DNA of 64,000 nucleotides, from the NCBI GenBank assembly GCA_937775205.1, contig CALKBX010000005.1, positions 62,001 to 126,000 on the forward strand. Reading direction: 5' to 3'. Shown piece after piece: positions 18,598-27,964 of the stretch. The notes beneath the pieces were generated by a model, which had not been told where the DNA came from, ran no database searches, and saw only the letters and a program-made list of their open reading frames with translations. This stretch comes from an uncultured Verrucomicrobiae bacterium (GTDB lineage: Bacteria > Verrucomicrobiota > Verrucomicrobiia > Limisphaerales > UBA1100). Numbering within the stretch: the first letter of the stretch is position 1; each line of letters starts with the position of its first letter. The position numbers were made by a program, and so were the translations under genes.

Positions 18598-20004
18598 ATG
18601 ATCAATAACCGCAGAGATTTTCTCAAACAGTCCTTGATGAGTGCCGGTGCGTTGGCCTTGATGAATGCGCCGAGTCTTTCCGCGGCTTCCGGCAAGCCGC
18701 CGATGCGTTTTATTTTCATGCACCGGGGCAATGGTCTGTGGCCGCGCGTATGTGTGCCGCCCAGTCTCGACGCCAAGACGATGGAACGTGAGAAACGAAA
18801 AGAGGCCATTGACGTCGATCTTGAAGGGCACGATCTGCCTAAGTGGCTTGCTCCCCTCGCTCTTCACAAGGAAAACCTCACCATCCTTCAAGGCTTATCG
18901 GGTAAGATGTGTACCACTGGCCATCATTCATGGTGCTCATCACTTGGCGTGTTCAAGGCTAACGAGCGGCTTAGTTCTATCAAATGGGCAACCGTTGATT
19001 TTGAGCTGGCCAAGCTCTTTCCATCGCCCGCCAAACATATTGAGCTGGCCTGTTTTCCGGATGGTGGCGGCAATGCTCGCGGGAGTCTTGAAGGTATCGC
19101 TACCGGATTTTCTGCCCGTGGCCCGCAACAACCAAATTATGCTTTTGGCTCGCCGCGCATCGCGTTGGAGGAACTTTTCAAATCTGTCTCCACTGATCCC
19201 AAGGCTCGCACCCAATACCAACTAGATCGAAAAGTGCTGGAGTTCGTCGCACGAAACGAAGGCGCTACCGCTAGTCCGCTTGCCGGGGCAGAGAAAATCA
19301 AGGTCCAGAATTACGCTGACTCCGTGGAAAGCATCCGCGAACGCAATCTTAAGATCGATGCCATGGCCGAGACTATTCGACGTCATGTACCCACACTGGA
19401 TGCAAAATACCTCGACCCTGCTGTCAGTACTTTCGATCGGCAGGTTGGGCATTCCGAAGTGCTTCTCGGCGCACTGATTTCAGGCCTCACCAATGTCGTC
19501 GCTTTTACCGTCGACGAACTCGGCCACCGCTACACCGGCATTCCCGGTATCGAGGGTGAGAAGGTGAACATGCACGACGTAGGCCACAATAAAGTGATCG
19601 GCGGTCTTAAGGCGGAGACCATCCGTGAACTGGCCCGCACGCACCACATGACTCTCGTCGATCGCATCGTTAAGCGTCTTAAGAGCGTTCCCGAGGGCGA
19701 CGGCACAATGTTCGACAACACGATGATCTTCTACTTCCCTGACGGTGGCGAAACCCATCACAGTCACGGGTGGGAATATCCTTTTATAATTCTATCTGGA
19801 GACAACGCTCGCGTCGATTTGCGGCGCCGATACATCCGCCTGCCTAACTACGGCCAGCCCGGTCACAGCACGCTCGGTAACTTTTACACCACACTGCTCA
19901 ACGCCTATGGCAACCCCATCGAGCACTACGGTGCCCTAGACACCGGCCTCAACAAATTCGGTCACGGCCAAACGGGCCCAATCAAGCAGTTCCTAAAGAC
20001 TTGA
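18598..20004 (+). CDS. TAT-exported DUF1552 family protein
   Basis: 468 residues with twin-arginine signal NNRRDFLKQSLMSAGALAL. It is a divergent member of the subfamily at 1883/6428/26463: it keeps RFIFMHRGNGLWPR, TNVVAFTVDELGHRYTG, GTMFDNTMIFYFPDGGE and THHSHG, but replaces the Cys-containing YCYADP block with YAFGSP. Its closing segment (GNPIEHYGALDTGLNKFG) also departs from the others, as does its short-form haem partner, so the two appear to have diverged together. It ends the transcription unit begun at 16045: a terminator-like hairpin follows at 20055. The function is unknown. Confidence 0.88.
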   Translation: MINNRRDFLKQSLMSAGALALMNAPSLSAASGKPPMRFIFMHRGNGLWPRVCVPPSLDAKTMEREKRKEAIDVDLEGHDLPKWLAPLALHKENLTILQGLSGKMCTTGHHSWCSSLGVFKANERLSSIKWATVDFELAKLFPSPAKHIELACFPDGGGNARGSLEGIATGFSARGPQQPNYAFGSPRIALEELFKSVSTDPKARTQYQLDRKVLEFVARNEGATASPLAGAEKIKVQNYADSVESIRERNLKIDAMAETIRRHVPTLDAKYLDPAVSTFDRQVGHSEVLLGALISGLTNVVAFTVDELGHRYTGIPGIEGEKVNMHDVGHNKVIGGLKAETIRELARTHHMTLVDRIVKRLKSVPEGDGTMFDNTMIFYFPDGGETHHSHGWEYPFIILSGDNARVDLRRRYIRLPNYGQPGHSTLGNFYTTLLNAYGNPIEHYGALDTGLNKFGHGQTGPIKQFLKT

Positions 20005-20054
20005 TGAACCTTTCTCGATGGCTTCTGGGTTTGGACGGGTTATTCGTTCAAATT

Positions 20055-20081
20055 TCCTTCACTGCATGAAGGATCGTTTTT
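20055..20081 (+). terminator. rho-independent terminator after the 18598 gene
   Basis: TCCTTCA (20055-20061) pairs perfectly with TGAAGGA (20067-20073) across a 5-nt loop, followed by TCG and a run of five T. It lies 50 nt after the DUF1552 stop and upstream of the sulfatase regulatory region, so it plausibly separates the two units. The stem is short and only moderately GC-rich. Confidence 0.5.
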
Positions 20082-20164
20082 CATTTATCACACTCATCTG
20101 CCATAAAACCCTGCGGATCCACATTTGTCGCAAAAAGGCATGAAATATACGCAATAAAGCGCAA

Positions 20165-20211
20165 CAATTAAATCGCAATTGTAGCGTGTTCTTATACCTT
20201 TTTTTTTTCAG
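20165..20211 (+). promoter_or_regulatory. conserved upstream palindrome, copy 2
   Basis: CAATTAAATCGCAATTG at 20165-20181 (inverted repeat CAATT/AATTG) lies 30 nt before the sulfatase ATG, followed by a ten-T tract and CAG at the start codon. About 45 nt upstream of it also align with the region before 27965 (both start GTCGCAAAA and are A-rich). A shared regulator or sigma-factor site is inferred; there is no purine-rich Shine-Dalgarno, so initiation may depend on a short or leaderless mRNA. Confidence 0.55.
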
Positions 20212-21543
20212 ATGAAAAAGATGGTTAACAAAAGGCATCAGTTTTCTGGGGTTCGCGGCCTGAGCGTTAGACTCAAATTTATTTTCGGTTTCTTCCTCTT
20301 CAGTTTGATGGGGGCGCATGCACTCTTGGCGGCCGATACCCTCACGCCATCGCGTCCTAACGTCGTGCTGATCATCAGCGACGATCACGCCTGGACCGAT
20401 TACGGTTTTGCAGGTCACCCCCACGTTAAAACCCCCAACATCGACCGGCTTGCCGCCGAAGGGCTGATCTATACGCGTGGTTATGTCACCACCGCGATCT
20501 GCAGTCCCTCGCTGGCGACGATGCTCACCGGGTTGTACCCGCATCAACACGGTATCACCGGCAATGATCCCGTCCGTGGGCAAAAGCGCGCCGATTGGAT
20601 CGAGCCGTTTTTCAAAAAGCCGCAGTTACCCAAACTGCTCGCCGATGCAGGGTATCTGACCTTGCACACAGGAAAATACTGGATGGGTCAGCCGAGCCGC
20701 GTTGGATTCACCGATGACATGGGTTTCACCGGGCGACATGGCGGGCAAGCACTTTCCATCGGCCGCAAATCGATGAAGCCGATCTACGACTTCATCGACA
20801 AAGCCAAGCAACAGCAGAAACCATTCTTCGTTTGGTACGCCCCGTTTTTGCCGCACACTCCTCACAATCCGCCGGAGAGGCTGCTGAAGAAATATGCCCA
20901 GGTCAAAGACCCCAGAAAGGCCAAGTATCTGGCGATGATTGAGTGGCTCGATGAAACCTGCGGCGAATTGATGGGGCAGCTCAAGAAAAAGGGAGTCGCC
21001 GACAACACGCTGGTGCTTTACCTCGCCGACAACGGCTGGAACGATCACGGCAAAGCGCATCCCTACGAAAACGGCGTGCGCACTCCGTTCATCGCGCATT
21101 GGCCCGGCAAGATCAAACCGCACAAGGATGAGCGTAATCTGGTCTCCAATCTCGACGTGGTGCCGACGATTCTCACCGCGGCCGGCGTTAAGCCACCGGC
21201 ATCATTGCCCGGCATCAATGTGCTCGATGATCAGGCGGTGGCGAAACGCGATACACTGTTCCTGTCGAACTTTGCCCACGATATGGCTTCTGCCACCGAA
21301 CCGGAAAAGAGTCTCTGGACGCGATCCTGCATCCACGGCAAATGGAAACTGGTCGCCTGGATCGAGAACCCACCCAAGATACGCCCCTACGGCGGCGGCC
21401 ATCGCCACAAAAATCCCGGCGCGAATTTGGAACTATTCGACCTCCTCGCCGATCCGCATGAAACGAAGAATCTGGCGAAACAGCACCCCGACGTGGTACA
21501 GGATCTACTCGCGCGGATTGACGGCTGGTGGAAGGTGGACTGA
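20212..21543 (+). CDS. sulfatase family protein with CSPSL active-site motif
   Basis: 443 residues: signal peptide, then the metal-binding start RPNVVLIISDDHAWTDYG, the active-site region C97-SPSL-101 (LATMLTGLYPHQHGITGN), and the C-terminal sulfatase motifs VLYLADNGWNDHGKAHPYENGVRTP. Sulfatases remove sulfate esters using a formylglycine made from Cys in CxPSR. Here Arg is replaced by Leu. CxPSL with a YPHQH continuation is, to my recollection, a recurrent PVC subfamily rather than a point mutation, but maturation by the usual formylglycine-generating enzyme is uncertain. Probably periplasmic, acting on a sulfated glycan. It is preceded by the conserved palindrome and stands between two haem-protein modules. 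Confidence 0.85.
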   Translation: MKKMVNKRHQFSGVRGLSVRLKFIFGFFLFSLMGAHALLAADTLTPSRPNVVLIISDDHAWTDYGFAGHPHVKTPNIDRLAAEGLIYTRGYVTTAICSPSLATMLTGLYPHQHGITGNDPVRGQKRADWIEPFFKKPQLPKLLADAGYLTLHTGKYWMGQPSRVGFTDDMGFTGRHGGQALSIGRKSMKPIYDFIDKAKQQQKPFFVWYAPFLPHTPHNPPERLLKKYAQVKDPRKAKYLAMIEWLDETCGELMGQLKKKGVADNTLVLYLADNGWNDHGKAHPYENGVRTPFIAHWPGKIKPHKDERNLVSNLDVVPTILTAAGVKPPASLPGINVLDDQAVAKRDTLFLSNFAHDMASATEPEKSLWTRSCIHGKWKLVAWIENPPKIRPYGGGHRHKNPGANLELFDLLADPHETKNLAKQHPDVVQDLLARIDGWWKVD

Positions 21544-21615
21544 GATCATCCAGTGATCCAGGATCGCTGAAATGATACTCGACACGAAACAACAACATCA
21601 CAAAGAGATTTAGTT

Positions 21616-23391
21616 ATGCGATACAAACAATGCATATTCACGCTGACGGCATTGATGTGCACCGTCTTGTGTGCCGGCGCGGCAGAGACTCTGAAAGTTC
21701 ATGGGATTTTCAGGAGCAACATGGTCTTGCAGCGAGACAAGCCCATCACCATCTGGGGCTGGGCTCCGGTTGGATCCGAGGTCAAGGTCTCGCTCGGGAA
21801 ACGATCCGCCATCGCCAAGGCAGCGGGAGAGAAGGGGAGGTGGCAAGTCACCTTTGATTCCCGGCCTGCCAATTCCAAGGGACAAGAACTGGTGGTGAAG
21901 GCGGACAAGGAAGTCATTCGGATGGAGAATATCCTGATTGGCGACCTTTGGGTGATGAACGGCCAAAGCAACATGGCCTTTGGGTTGCGCGGGGTATATC
22001 AAGCCCAGTTCGAAGCTTCGATGGCGCACTTGCCGCTTCTCCGTCGCATCCAGATCAACTCCTATGCCGAATCCGAGCATGTCGAAACCGACCTGGAGGA
22101 GAAGGATCTCAACGGGATCGATCCGGACAAGAACTGGAAAGTGGTCACGCCCGAGGTCGCTATGAATATGGGGGCGATCGGATATGTTTTCGGTTCGAGG
22201 GTGCAGAGAGCTCTGCAGATACCGATCGGTATTATCGACAACTCTCGCGGAGGAGCATCCATGGAGAGCCTGGTGCCTCGTCATAAGTTCAAGGAACACC
22301 CGATGGCGGCCGAATACCTGGCGTGGGTGGAGAAGCGTCAAGCCGAGTTCGACTGGGACGAGGCACTTCAGAAGGCGGTCGAGAAATGGGAAAAAACCTT
22401 ATCCAGTCAGCGCAAGAAAGGGGTCACCGAGGACAAGCTGCCGCCCAAGCCGACCCGTGAGAATTTGCGTTCCTGGAACGTGCCCGGTCGCAGTCCCAGT
22501 GACGCCGCTTCCTGTTACAATGGAATGTTCGGAGTCTTCAAAGGGCTGAACATCAAGGGTGTTGCCTTTCACCAAGGCTTCAACAACGCCATGATGAACA
22601 CCAGCTGCAAACCCAAGCTCTATCGTATCCTGATGAAACTGATGGTGGATGGCTGGCGCGAGGATTTCAACGACCCACAATTACCCGTGGTCATCATCGG
22701 CCTGTGCGCCGGGGGCAAGGCTCAGACACGCCTTAATTTCGAGGAGTTGGGGTTCTCCACCGCGGCATACATCCGCGAATCCCAAAGGTTGGGACTGGCC
22801 GATTCCAAGGACCTGGCGAACACGGCTTTCATTCCCTCCTATGACCAAAAGATTCCTCAGTTGCATACCAAGAAAAAGAAGGAACTGGGCCTCCGCTCCG
22901 CCCGTTGGGCATTGAAGACTATTTACGGGATGGAGGACATCGTCTGGGACACGGCCAATCTTCTTTCGGCAAAAGCGGAGGACGGTAAGATCCTGCTCAC
23001 CTTTGACAAGCCTGTCCTGCCTGATGACTTTGGTTCGGAACTGGAAGGTTTTTCCATCGCCGATGAATCCGGCGTCCATTACCTCGCCCATGCTGTTCAC
23101 GTACAGGTGAAGGCCAAGAACGAACGCAACAAACAGATCCTGGTTTCCTCGCCGCTGGTCAAGGAACCTGTATCCGTTCGCTACGCTTGGGCCCGCGCGC
23201 CCTTGGGCAACCTCAAGGTGAACGGGATTCCCTGGCAACCCCTGCACAGCTTTCGTACCGATGCCATCGACTTTACCCCCGAGGTGACTCACCAGGATCC
23301 CGACGGAAAGAATAAAAACTCCGAGGCCATCAAGGCCCTGAAGACTCAAGCTGCAGACGCCCTCAAGGCAAGAAATAAGAGAGGTGAGTGA
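21616..23391 (+). CDS. sialate O-acetylesterase-like SGNH hydrolase
   Basis: 591 residues with a signal peptide ending near CAGAAET. Motifs are SNMVLQRDKPITIWGWAPVG (N-terminal beta domain), GDLWVMNGQSNM with Ser118 as likely nucleophile, GIIDNSRGGASMESLVP, and GVAFHQGFNNAM in the position of the usual WYQGESN block. The family removes O-acetyl groups from sialic acids and other sugars; the changed C-terminal block leaves the exact substrate open. It ends directly at the start of the next haem-protein gene (TGA 23389-23391, ATG 23392), so the two are probably co-translated. This links esterase and haem-pair production. Confidence 0.85.
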   Translation: MRYKQCIFTLTALMCTVLCAGAAETLKVHGIFRSNMVLQRDKPITIWGWAPVGSEVKVSLGKRSAIAKAAGEKGRWQVTFDSRPANSKGQELVVKADKEVIRMENILIGDLWVMNGQSNMAFGLRGVYQAQFEASMAHLPLLRRIQINSYAESEHVETDLEEKDLNGIDPDKNWKVVTPEVAMNMGAIGYVFGSRVQRALQIPIGIIDNSRGGASMESLVPRHKFKEHPMAAEYLAWVEKRQAEFDWDEALQKAVEKWEKTLSSQRKKGVTEDKLPPKPTRENLRSWNVPGRSPSDAASCYNGMFGVFKGLNIKGVAFHQGFNNAMMNTSCKPKLYRILMKLMVDGWREDFNDPQLPVVIIGLCAGGKAQTRLNFEELGFSTAAYIRESQRLGLADSKDLANTAFIPSYDQKIPQLHTKKKKELGLRSARWALKTIYGMEDIVWDTANLLSAKAEDGKILLTFDKPVLPDDFGSELEGFSIADESGVHYLAHAVHVQVKAKNERNKQILVSSPLVKEPVSVRYAWARAPLGNLKVNGIPWQPLHSFRTDAIDFTPEVTHQDPDGKNKNSEAIKALKTQAADALKARNKRGE

Positions 23392-26300
23392 ATGATGGAC
23401 CGGGCTCTGCATATCTGTTCAGTCACCTTTTTGTTCGTCTGCGCGAGCGGCACCTTCGCGGCAGAAAAGGCTTTGCCATTTACCATTTCCCCACAGGCGA
23501 CTGAGTTGCTGGAGAGCTATTGTTTTTCCTGCCACGATAGTGAGTCCAAGAAGGGCGACATCCAGTTGGATAATCTTGGAGGCTTGGCTTTGGAAGACAG
23601 GTTGGATCTTTTGAACAGGGCCCAGGAGCAACTTTTCACCAAGCAAATGCCGCCTAAAAAAAAGAAGACGCAGCCAAGCGAGACGGAGCGGCGGCAACTG
23701 TTTGACTGGATGTCCGGTGAACTGAGAAAACACAACGCCTCCAAGCTGGAGGATAGGCTCAGGAAGCCTGAGTACGGCAACTACGTCGAGCACGACAAAC
23801 TGTTCTCTGGTGAGTTCAAGGACGTGCCGGGGTTCACTTATGACAGACGCTGGTTAATCAGCGAGTACATCTTCAACGACAAGTTCTATCGCATGTTGAA
23901 GGGACAGGCTACGGGATATCATCGAGGCAGAAGAGTCCCCGTTTTCGGCAGCAAGCGATTTCACCATTTCACCCCCACGAATCCCTTTCTGTTACCCAAT
24001 CGTTCCGGGGTCCGCTACTACGCCAACACAGATCTGACCGGCGGTCATTTGTCGACGATGTTGACCACCGCTCAGAAAGCCGCACAGCTAATGACTGGCT
24101 ACTTGGTCCCACGCCATAAGAAGAGTAGACAGCAGTATTTACCCGCCATTGTCGAAATCATGGCATTGGAAGACCAGCACAACACCACTCTGGAAGCGCG
24201 GCGCGAATTCCTCGAAACCAATATCGCAAGAGTTTGCCAGGATCTATACGGCAAGAAGAATGACTCGCTGCTACCAGAGTTTGTCCCCGTAGTACTCAAC
24301 GTAGCCAAAGCGCTTGAAGAGGGAGAGACTTACAAGAAAGCTCCGATCCACGTGGCGCAAAATACCCTCAAGAATCTGGGCGGCGAAGACGCCTTGTATC
24401 AGATACTTTTGAATCCGGAGCTCAAAGGTCTGAGCGATGTGGAAATCCGCAACCTCTGCGAGCGCCAGTGGTTCTACAACGGCGACCACGAACGCAAAAT
24501 CCAGGGACGCGTCACGATGCTCCGCGACTACTTGACCGAGGTTCGAGAGCGCCTCGCAAAGAACGGCACAAAAATCAAATTGCGCATCTACAAACCGCTC
24601 GCCGATGAGGAAATGGCAATTATCCATGCCGCCATCACGAAGTACCGCAAGCAGGGTGATTTCCTTACTGCCGTTATCGAAAAGTGCATGACGCAATGGA
24701 CGGACGATTTCCGCCAGGTGCGGGTCGAAGCCGGACCGCCATCCGATGAGCTCTTGACCCAACTAGTGGACCAGCTGTTTCTGCAAATCCTCGAACGCCC
24801 CCCGTCAGCCGACGAACAAGATGAATACCTGACCCTGTCAAAATCCTACGTCGCCAAACTCGGCAATCTCAAGGCGATCCAGAAGATGATTCAAACCGTC
24901 ATGCTCTCCAGCGAATTCGTCTACCGCCAGGAGTTCGGCAGCGGTGAGCCCGACGAGCATGGTCGCCGGATGCTGTCGCCACGGGATGCCAGCTACGCCA
25001 TCGCCTACGCCCTGACCGACCAGAGCCCGGACGAGGAGCTCGCGAAAGCGGCCGCTGAGGGCCGTCTCAATACCCGCGAAGACTATCGTCGCGAAATCAC
25101 CCGTATGCTTAAAAGGCGGGACCTCTACTACTTTGTCGACCCGATTCTCATCGACAAAAATCATCGGGAAAACGTCACCAGTATGCCAATCCGCGAACTC
25201 CGCTTTTTCCGCGAGTTCTTCGGCTACCCGAAGGCCATTACCATCTTCAAGGACGAGAAACGCTTCGGCGGCGACCGCCTTGGCACCGCCACCGCCCGGC
25301 TACTCGGTGAAACCGATCAGCTCGTGGCACATATTCTCGAGAAAGACCGAAACGTTTTCGAAGAACTTCTCACCACGGAAAAATTCTACGTCTTTCACGA
25401 CGGCGACAACGAGCGTATGCAAGCCGCCTCCGATCGCATCAAGCGCATCTACGAGTACTTCAAGGATACCGATTGGCAGAACTTCGATCTGGAAGAGCTC
25501 GGCAAACACAAAGACTTTCTTCGCGAGGTGAAGATCCGCTCCATCAATCCGGACAAGCTTGAATCCGGAAACCGCTCGGGCACGGGTTTACAGTTGTTCA
25601 AGAAATCCATGACCAGTATCACCGCCCGGCTGGACAAAGGCCAGAAGGAAGCCGCCCCCTTCGATATGTACCGCGGCTATGGCAGCGACTTCATGCCCGG
25701 AGAAAACGTTTCAAAGTTCTTCAATTACCCCTTGATCAACTGGGACTACGCTACCGTTCAACCCGGCAAAGTCCCCAACCGCAAAGGGCTGCTCACTCAC
25801 CCGGCCTGGCTGATGGCGCATGCTCAAAACACGGAAACGGATCCGGTTATTCGTGGCAAATGGGTACGTGAAAAATTGTTGGCCGGTACGATTCCCGACG
25901 TGCCGATCACCGTCGATGCCGTCATTCCTGAAGACCACCACAAGACGCTGCGTGATCGACTGGCAAGCGGCGACCGAGAAAACCTACTGCTGGAAATGCC
26001 ACGAGCAGATGAACCCTCTCGGTTACGCCTTCGAGGCCTATGATGACTTCGGCCGTTTCCGCCTCCGCGAATCCCTCGAGTATCCGAACAAACTCGTAAA
26101 GAAGAATCCCGACAAGGCCCCTGGCCGTAACCACCTTCTGGATCTCCGGGACGTTTACAAAACCCTGCCAGTGGACGCGACCGGATACCTCAAGGGCACT
26201 GGCGATCCCAAGCTCGACGGAGACGTTAAAGACGCTATCGATCTTGCCGAGCGTCTTGGGAAATCGCGGCGGGTACGTCAATCAATCATCCGCCACGCCT

Positions 26301-26458
26301 TTCGCTACTTCATGGGGCGCAACGAATACCTTTCTGATTCGAAGACCCTGATCGATGCCGAGCAAGCCTATGTTGACAGTGACGGCAGCTTCGATGCCGT
26401 TATAGTTTCTATTTTAACTTCCGACTCATTTGTGTACCGTAAGCCAATCAAGGAGTAA
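23392..26458 (+). CDS. DUF1592-family two-haem protein, long form, with one frameshift at ~25969
   Basis: It starts immediately after the esterase stop. A signal peptide (to about TFAAEK), C44-FSC-H48, MPPKKKKTQPS, the ~170-residue long-form insertion, DUF1592 and DUF1588/DUF1585 follow. The first frame runs to 26043 but loses homology after DRLAS; from 25970 the next frame gives ATEKTYCWKCHEQMNPLG and the rest of DUF1588/DUF1585 to 26458. Dropping G25969 restores a 1021-residue protein, equal in length to the 3362 paralogue. So there is one extra base, exactly before the second haem motif: if real, the product would lack haem site two. Its DUF1552 partner begins 4 nt after the stop. Confidence 0.87.
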
Positions 26459-26462
26459 ACTC

Positions 26463-27836
26463 ATGACAACTAGAAGAGAATTTCTCAAATCCTCCGCCTT
26501 GGGCGCCGGCGCCTTGGCCATGCCCGCCGGTTTGTTCGCAGAACCTAGCCAGGGCAATGTTCCCAAGCGTTTCATCTTCATCCGAAAATCGAGTGGTATC
26601 AGACCGGCTGAAATCGCTTTGCGCGATTTTTCCGATAAGGACAAGGCACTCGACGAGAAGAAGGAGCCGGTCGAAGTCGATTTAGATAAGCATGAACTGC
26701 CCAAATGGCTGCGCGGCCTGGACGCGCACAAGGAGCATATGACCATCCTTCAGGGACTCTCGGCCAAGATGAGTGAAAACGTTCATTGGTCATTCTCGTC
26801 CGTAATGGGTTGCTTCAAATCGAACCGAAACACCCTAAGTGCGATCAAGCGTACGACGATCGACTTCGAAATGGCCAAGCTTTTTCCGTCGCCGTTCGGC
26901 CACGTGGAGCTGTCCTTTGCGGGTGGTCGGACGGGTATTGTTGACGGCTACTCAGCACCAGCACCGCAGACGCGCAATTACTGCTACGCCGACCCGGATA
27001 CGGCGCGAAGGGAACTGTTCAAGTCGGTCCTTAATCCGGAAGCAGTCAATTCGGACAACGACATGCTGTCGTTTTTACAGAGCAAAGAAGGTCTTAAGAT
27101 GAGTGGTGTGCGAGGTAATGAAAGAAAGCGCCAGGAGAAGCACCTTCAGTCGATTGAAGCGATTCGTGAGCGCAACAAGAAGTTGATCAAGGTTTCCGGG
27201 TCGCTTGCAAAACATCTGCCCGAGCTCGCTCCCGTACATGCAAATGGTGGTCCCAATGCGAGTACCCCGGAAAAGCAAGCCGCTATGACCGATGTGCTGA
27301 TCGCAGCCTTGAAGGCCGGCCTGACGAATGTCGTGACGTATACGATAGACGACCTCGGCACCCCAATCACCGGGCTGCCGGGAAATGAAACCGATCGAGT
27401 CGGCATCCACCCGCTAGGGCATGACGAAGCCTTTGGCGGTGTGCCTGCCTGGAAAACCAGGGAGCAGATCCGTATCAGTCACGTAAATCAGATCAATACG
27501 ATCATCGAAAAACTCAAGCAGGTACCTGAGGGCAAAGGGACGATGTTCGACAACACGATGATCATGTACTTCCCGGAGAATGGCGAAACCCATCACGGCG
27601 TTGGCTCCGAGGCCCCTTTCCTCATCATGGCCGGCTCCAACTGCAACCTCAATATGTCGGGCCGCTACGTTCGCTTGCCATTCCTCGGCAACGAGGGCCA
27701 CAAGACATTGGGTAACTGGTATACCACCTTGCTCAACGCCCACGGTAACCCGATCAAGCACTACGGAGACTTGGACCTCGAAATGTCCCGCAAAAAGTTT
27801 GACCAGTTGGGCGCGATCAAGCAGTTCCTTGGGTAG
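26463..27836 (+). CDS. TAT-exported DUF1552 family protein
   Basis: 457 residues with twin-arginine signal TTRREFLKSSALGAGALAM. It has the same subfamily blocks as the proteins at 1883 and 6428: NYCYADPDTARRELFKSV, HANGGPNA, TNVVTYTIDDLGTPITGLPG, GTMFDNTMIMYFPENGE, THHGVG and GNWYTTLLNAHGNPIKHYGD. AAGGAG lies 8 nt before the ATG. An in-frame start at 26430 would fall inside the preceding gene and lack a proper TAT signal. It is the fifth DUF1552 gene in 26 kb. The function is unknown; constant pairing suggests it acts with the haem protein. Confidence 0.9.
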   Translation: MTTRREFLKSSALGAGALAMPAGLFAEPSQGNVPKRFIFIRKSSGIRPAEIALRDFSDKDKALDEKKEPVEVDLDKHELPKWLRGLDAHKEHMTILQGLSAKMSENVHWSFSSVMGCFKSNRNTLSAIKRTTIDFEMAKLFPSPFGHVELSFAGGRTGIVDGYSAPAPQTRNYCYADPDTARRELFKSVLNPEAVNSDNDMLSFLQSKEGLKMSGVRGNERKRQEKHLQSIEAIRERNKKLIKVSGSLAKHLPELAPVHANGGPNASTPEKQAAMTDVLIAALKAGLTNVVTYTIDDLGTPITGLPGNETDRVGIHPLGHDEAFGGVPAWKTREQIRISHVNQINTIIEKLKQVPEGKGTMFDNTMIMYFPENGETHHGVGSEAPFLIMAGSNCNLNMSGRYVRLPFLGNEGHKTLGNWYTTLLNAHGNPIKHYGDLDLEMSRKKFDQLGAIKQFLG

Positions 27837-27919
27837 TTTATTGCGGACCTAAAACAGTCGAACTTCCAAGGGCTTGTGATGTGTCGCAAAATGACGCGAA
27901 AAATTTGCAAAAAGCTTAA

Positions 27920-27964
27920 CAATTAAATCGTAATTGTAGGGTATGTTTGTAAGCTTTTTCGCAG
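27920..27964 (+). promoter_or_regulatory. conserved upstream palindrome, copy 3
   Basis: CAATTAAATCGTAATTG at 27920-27936 is a perfect CAATTA/TAATTG inverted repeat with a 5-nt centre, 28 nt before the ATG at 27965, with a T-rich tract and GCAG next to the start. It differs from copy 2 at one base. The downstream genes of the three copies are unrelated in family, so the site is probably regulatory rather than coding. Confidence 0.55.

Noticed and set aside
20165..20211. A standard -35/-10 promoter within the conserved palindrome region
   Set aside because: TATACC-like hexamers are present before the start, but no partner hexamer lies at 16-18 nt spacing in all three copies, so only a conserved motif is claimed.
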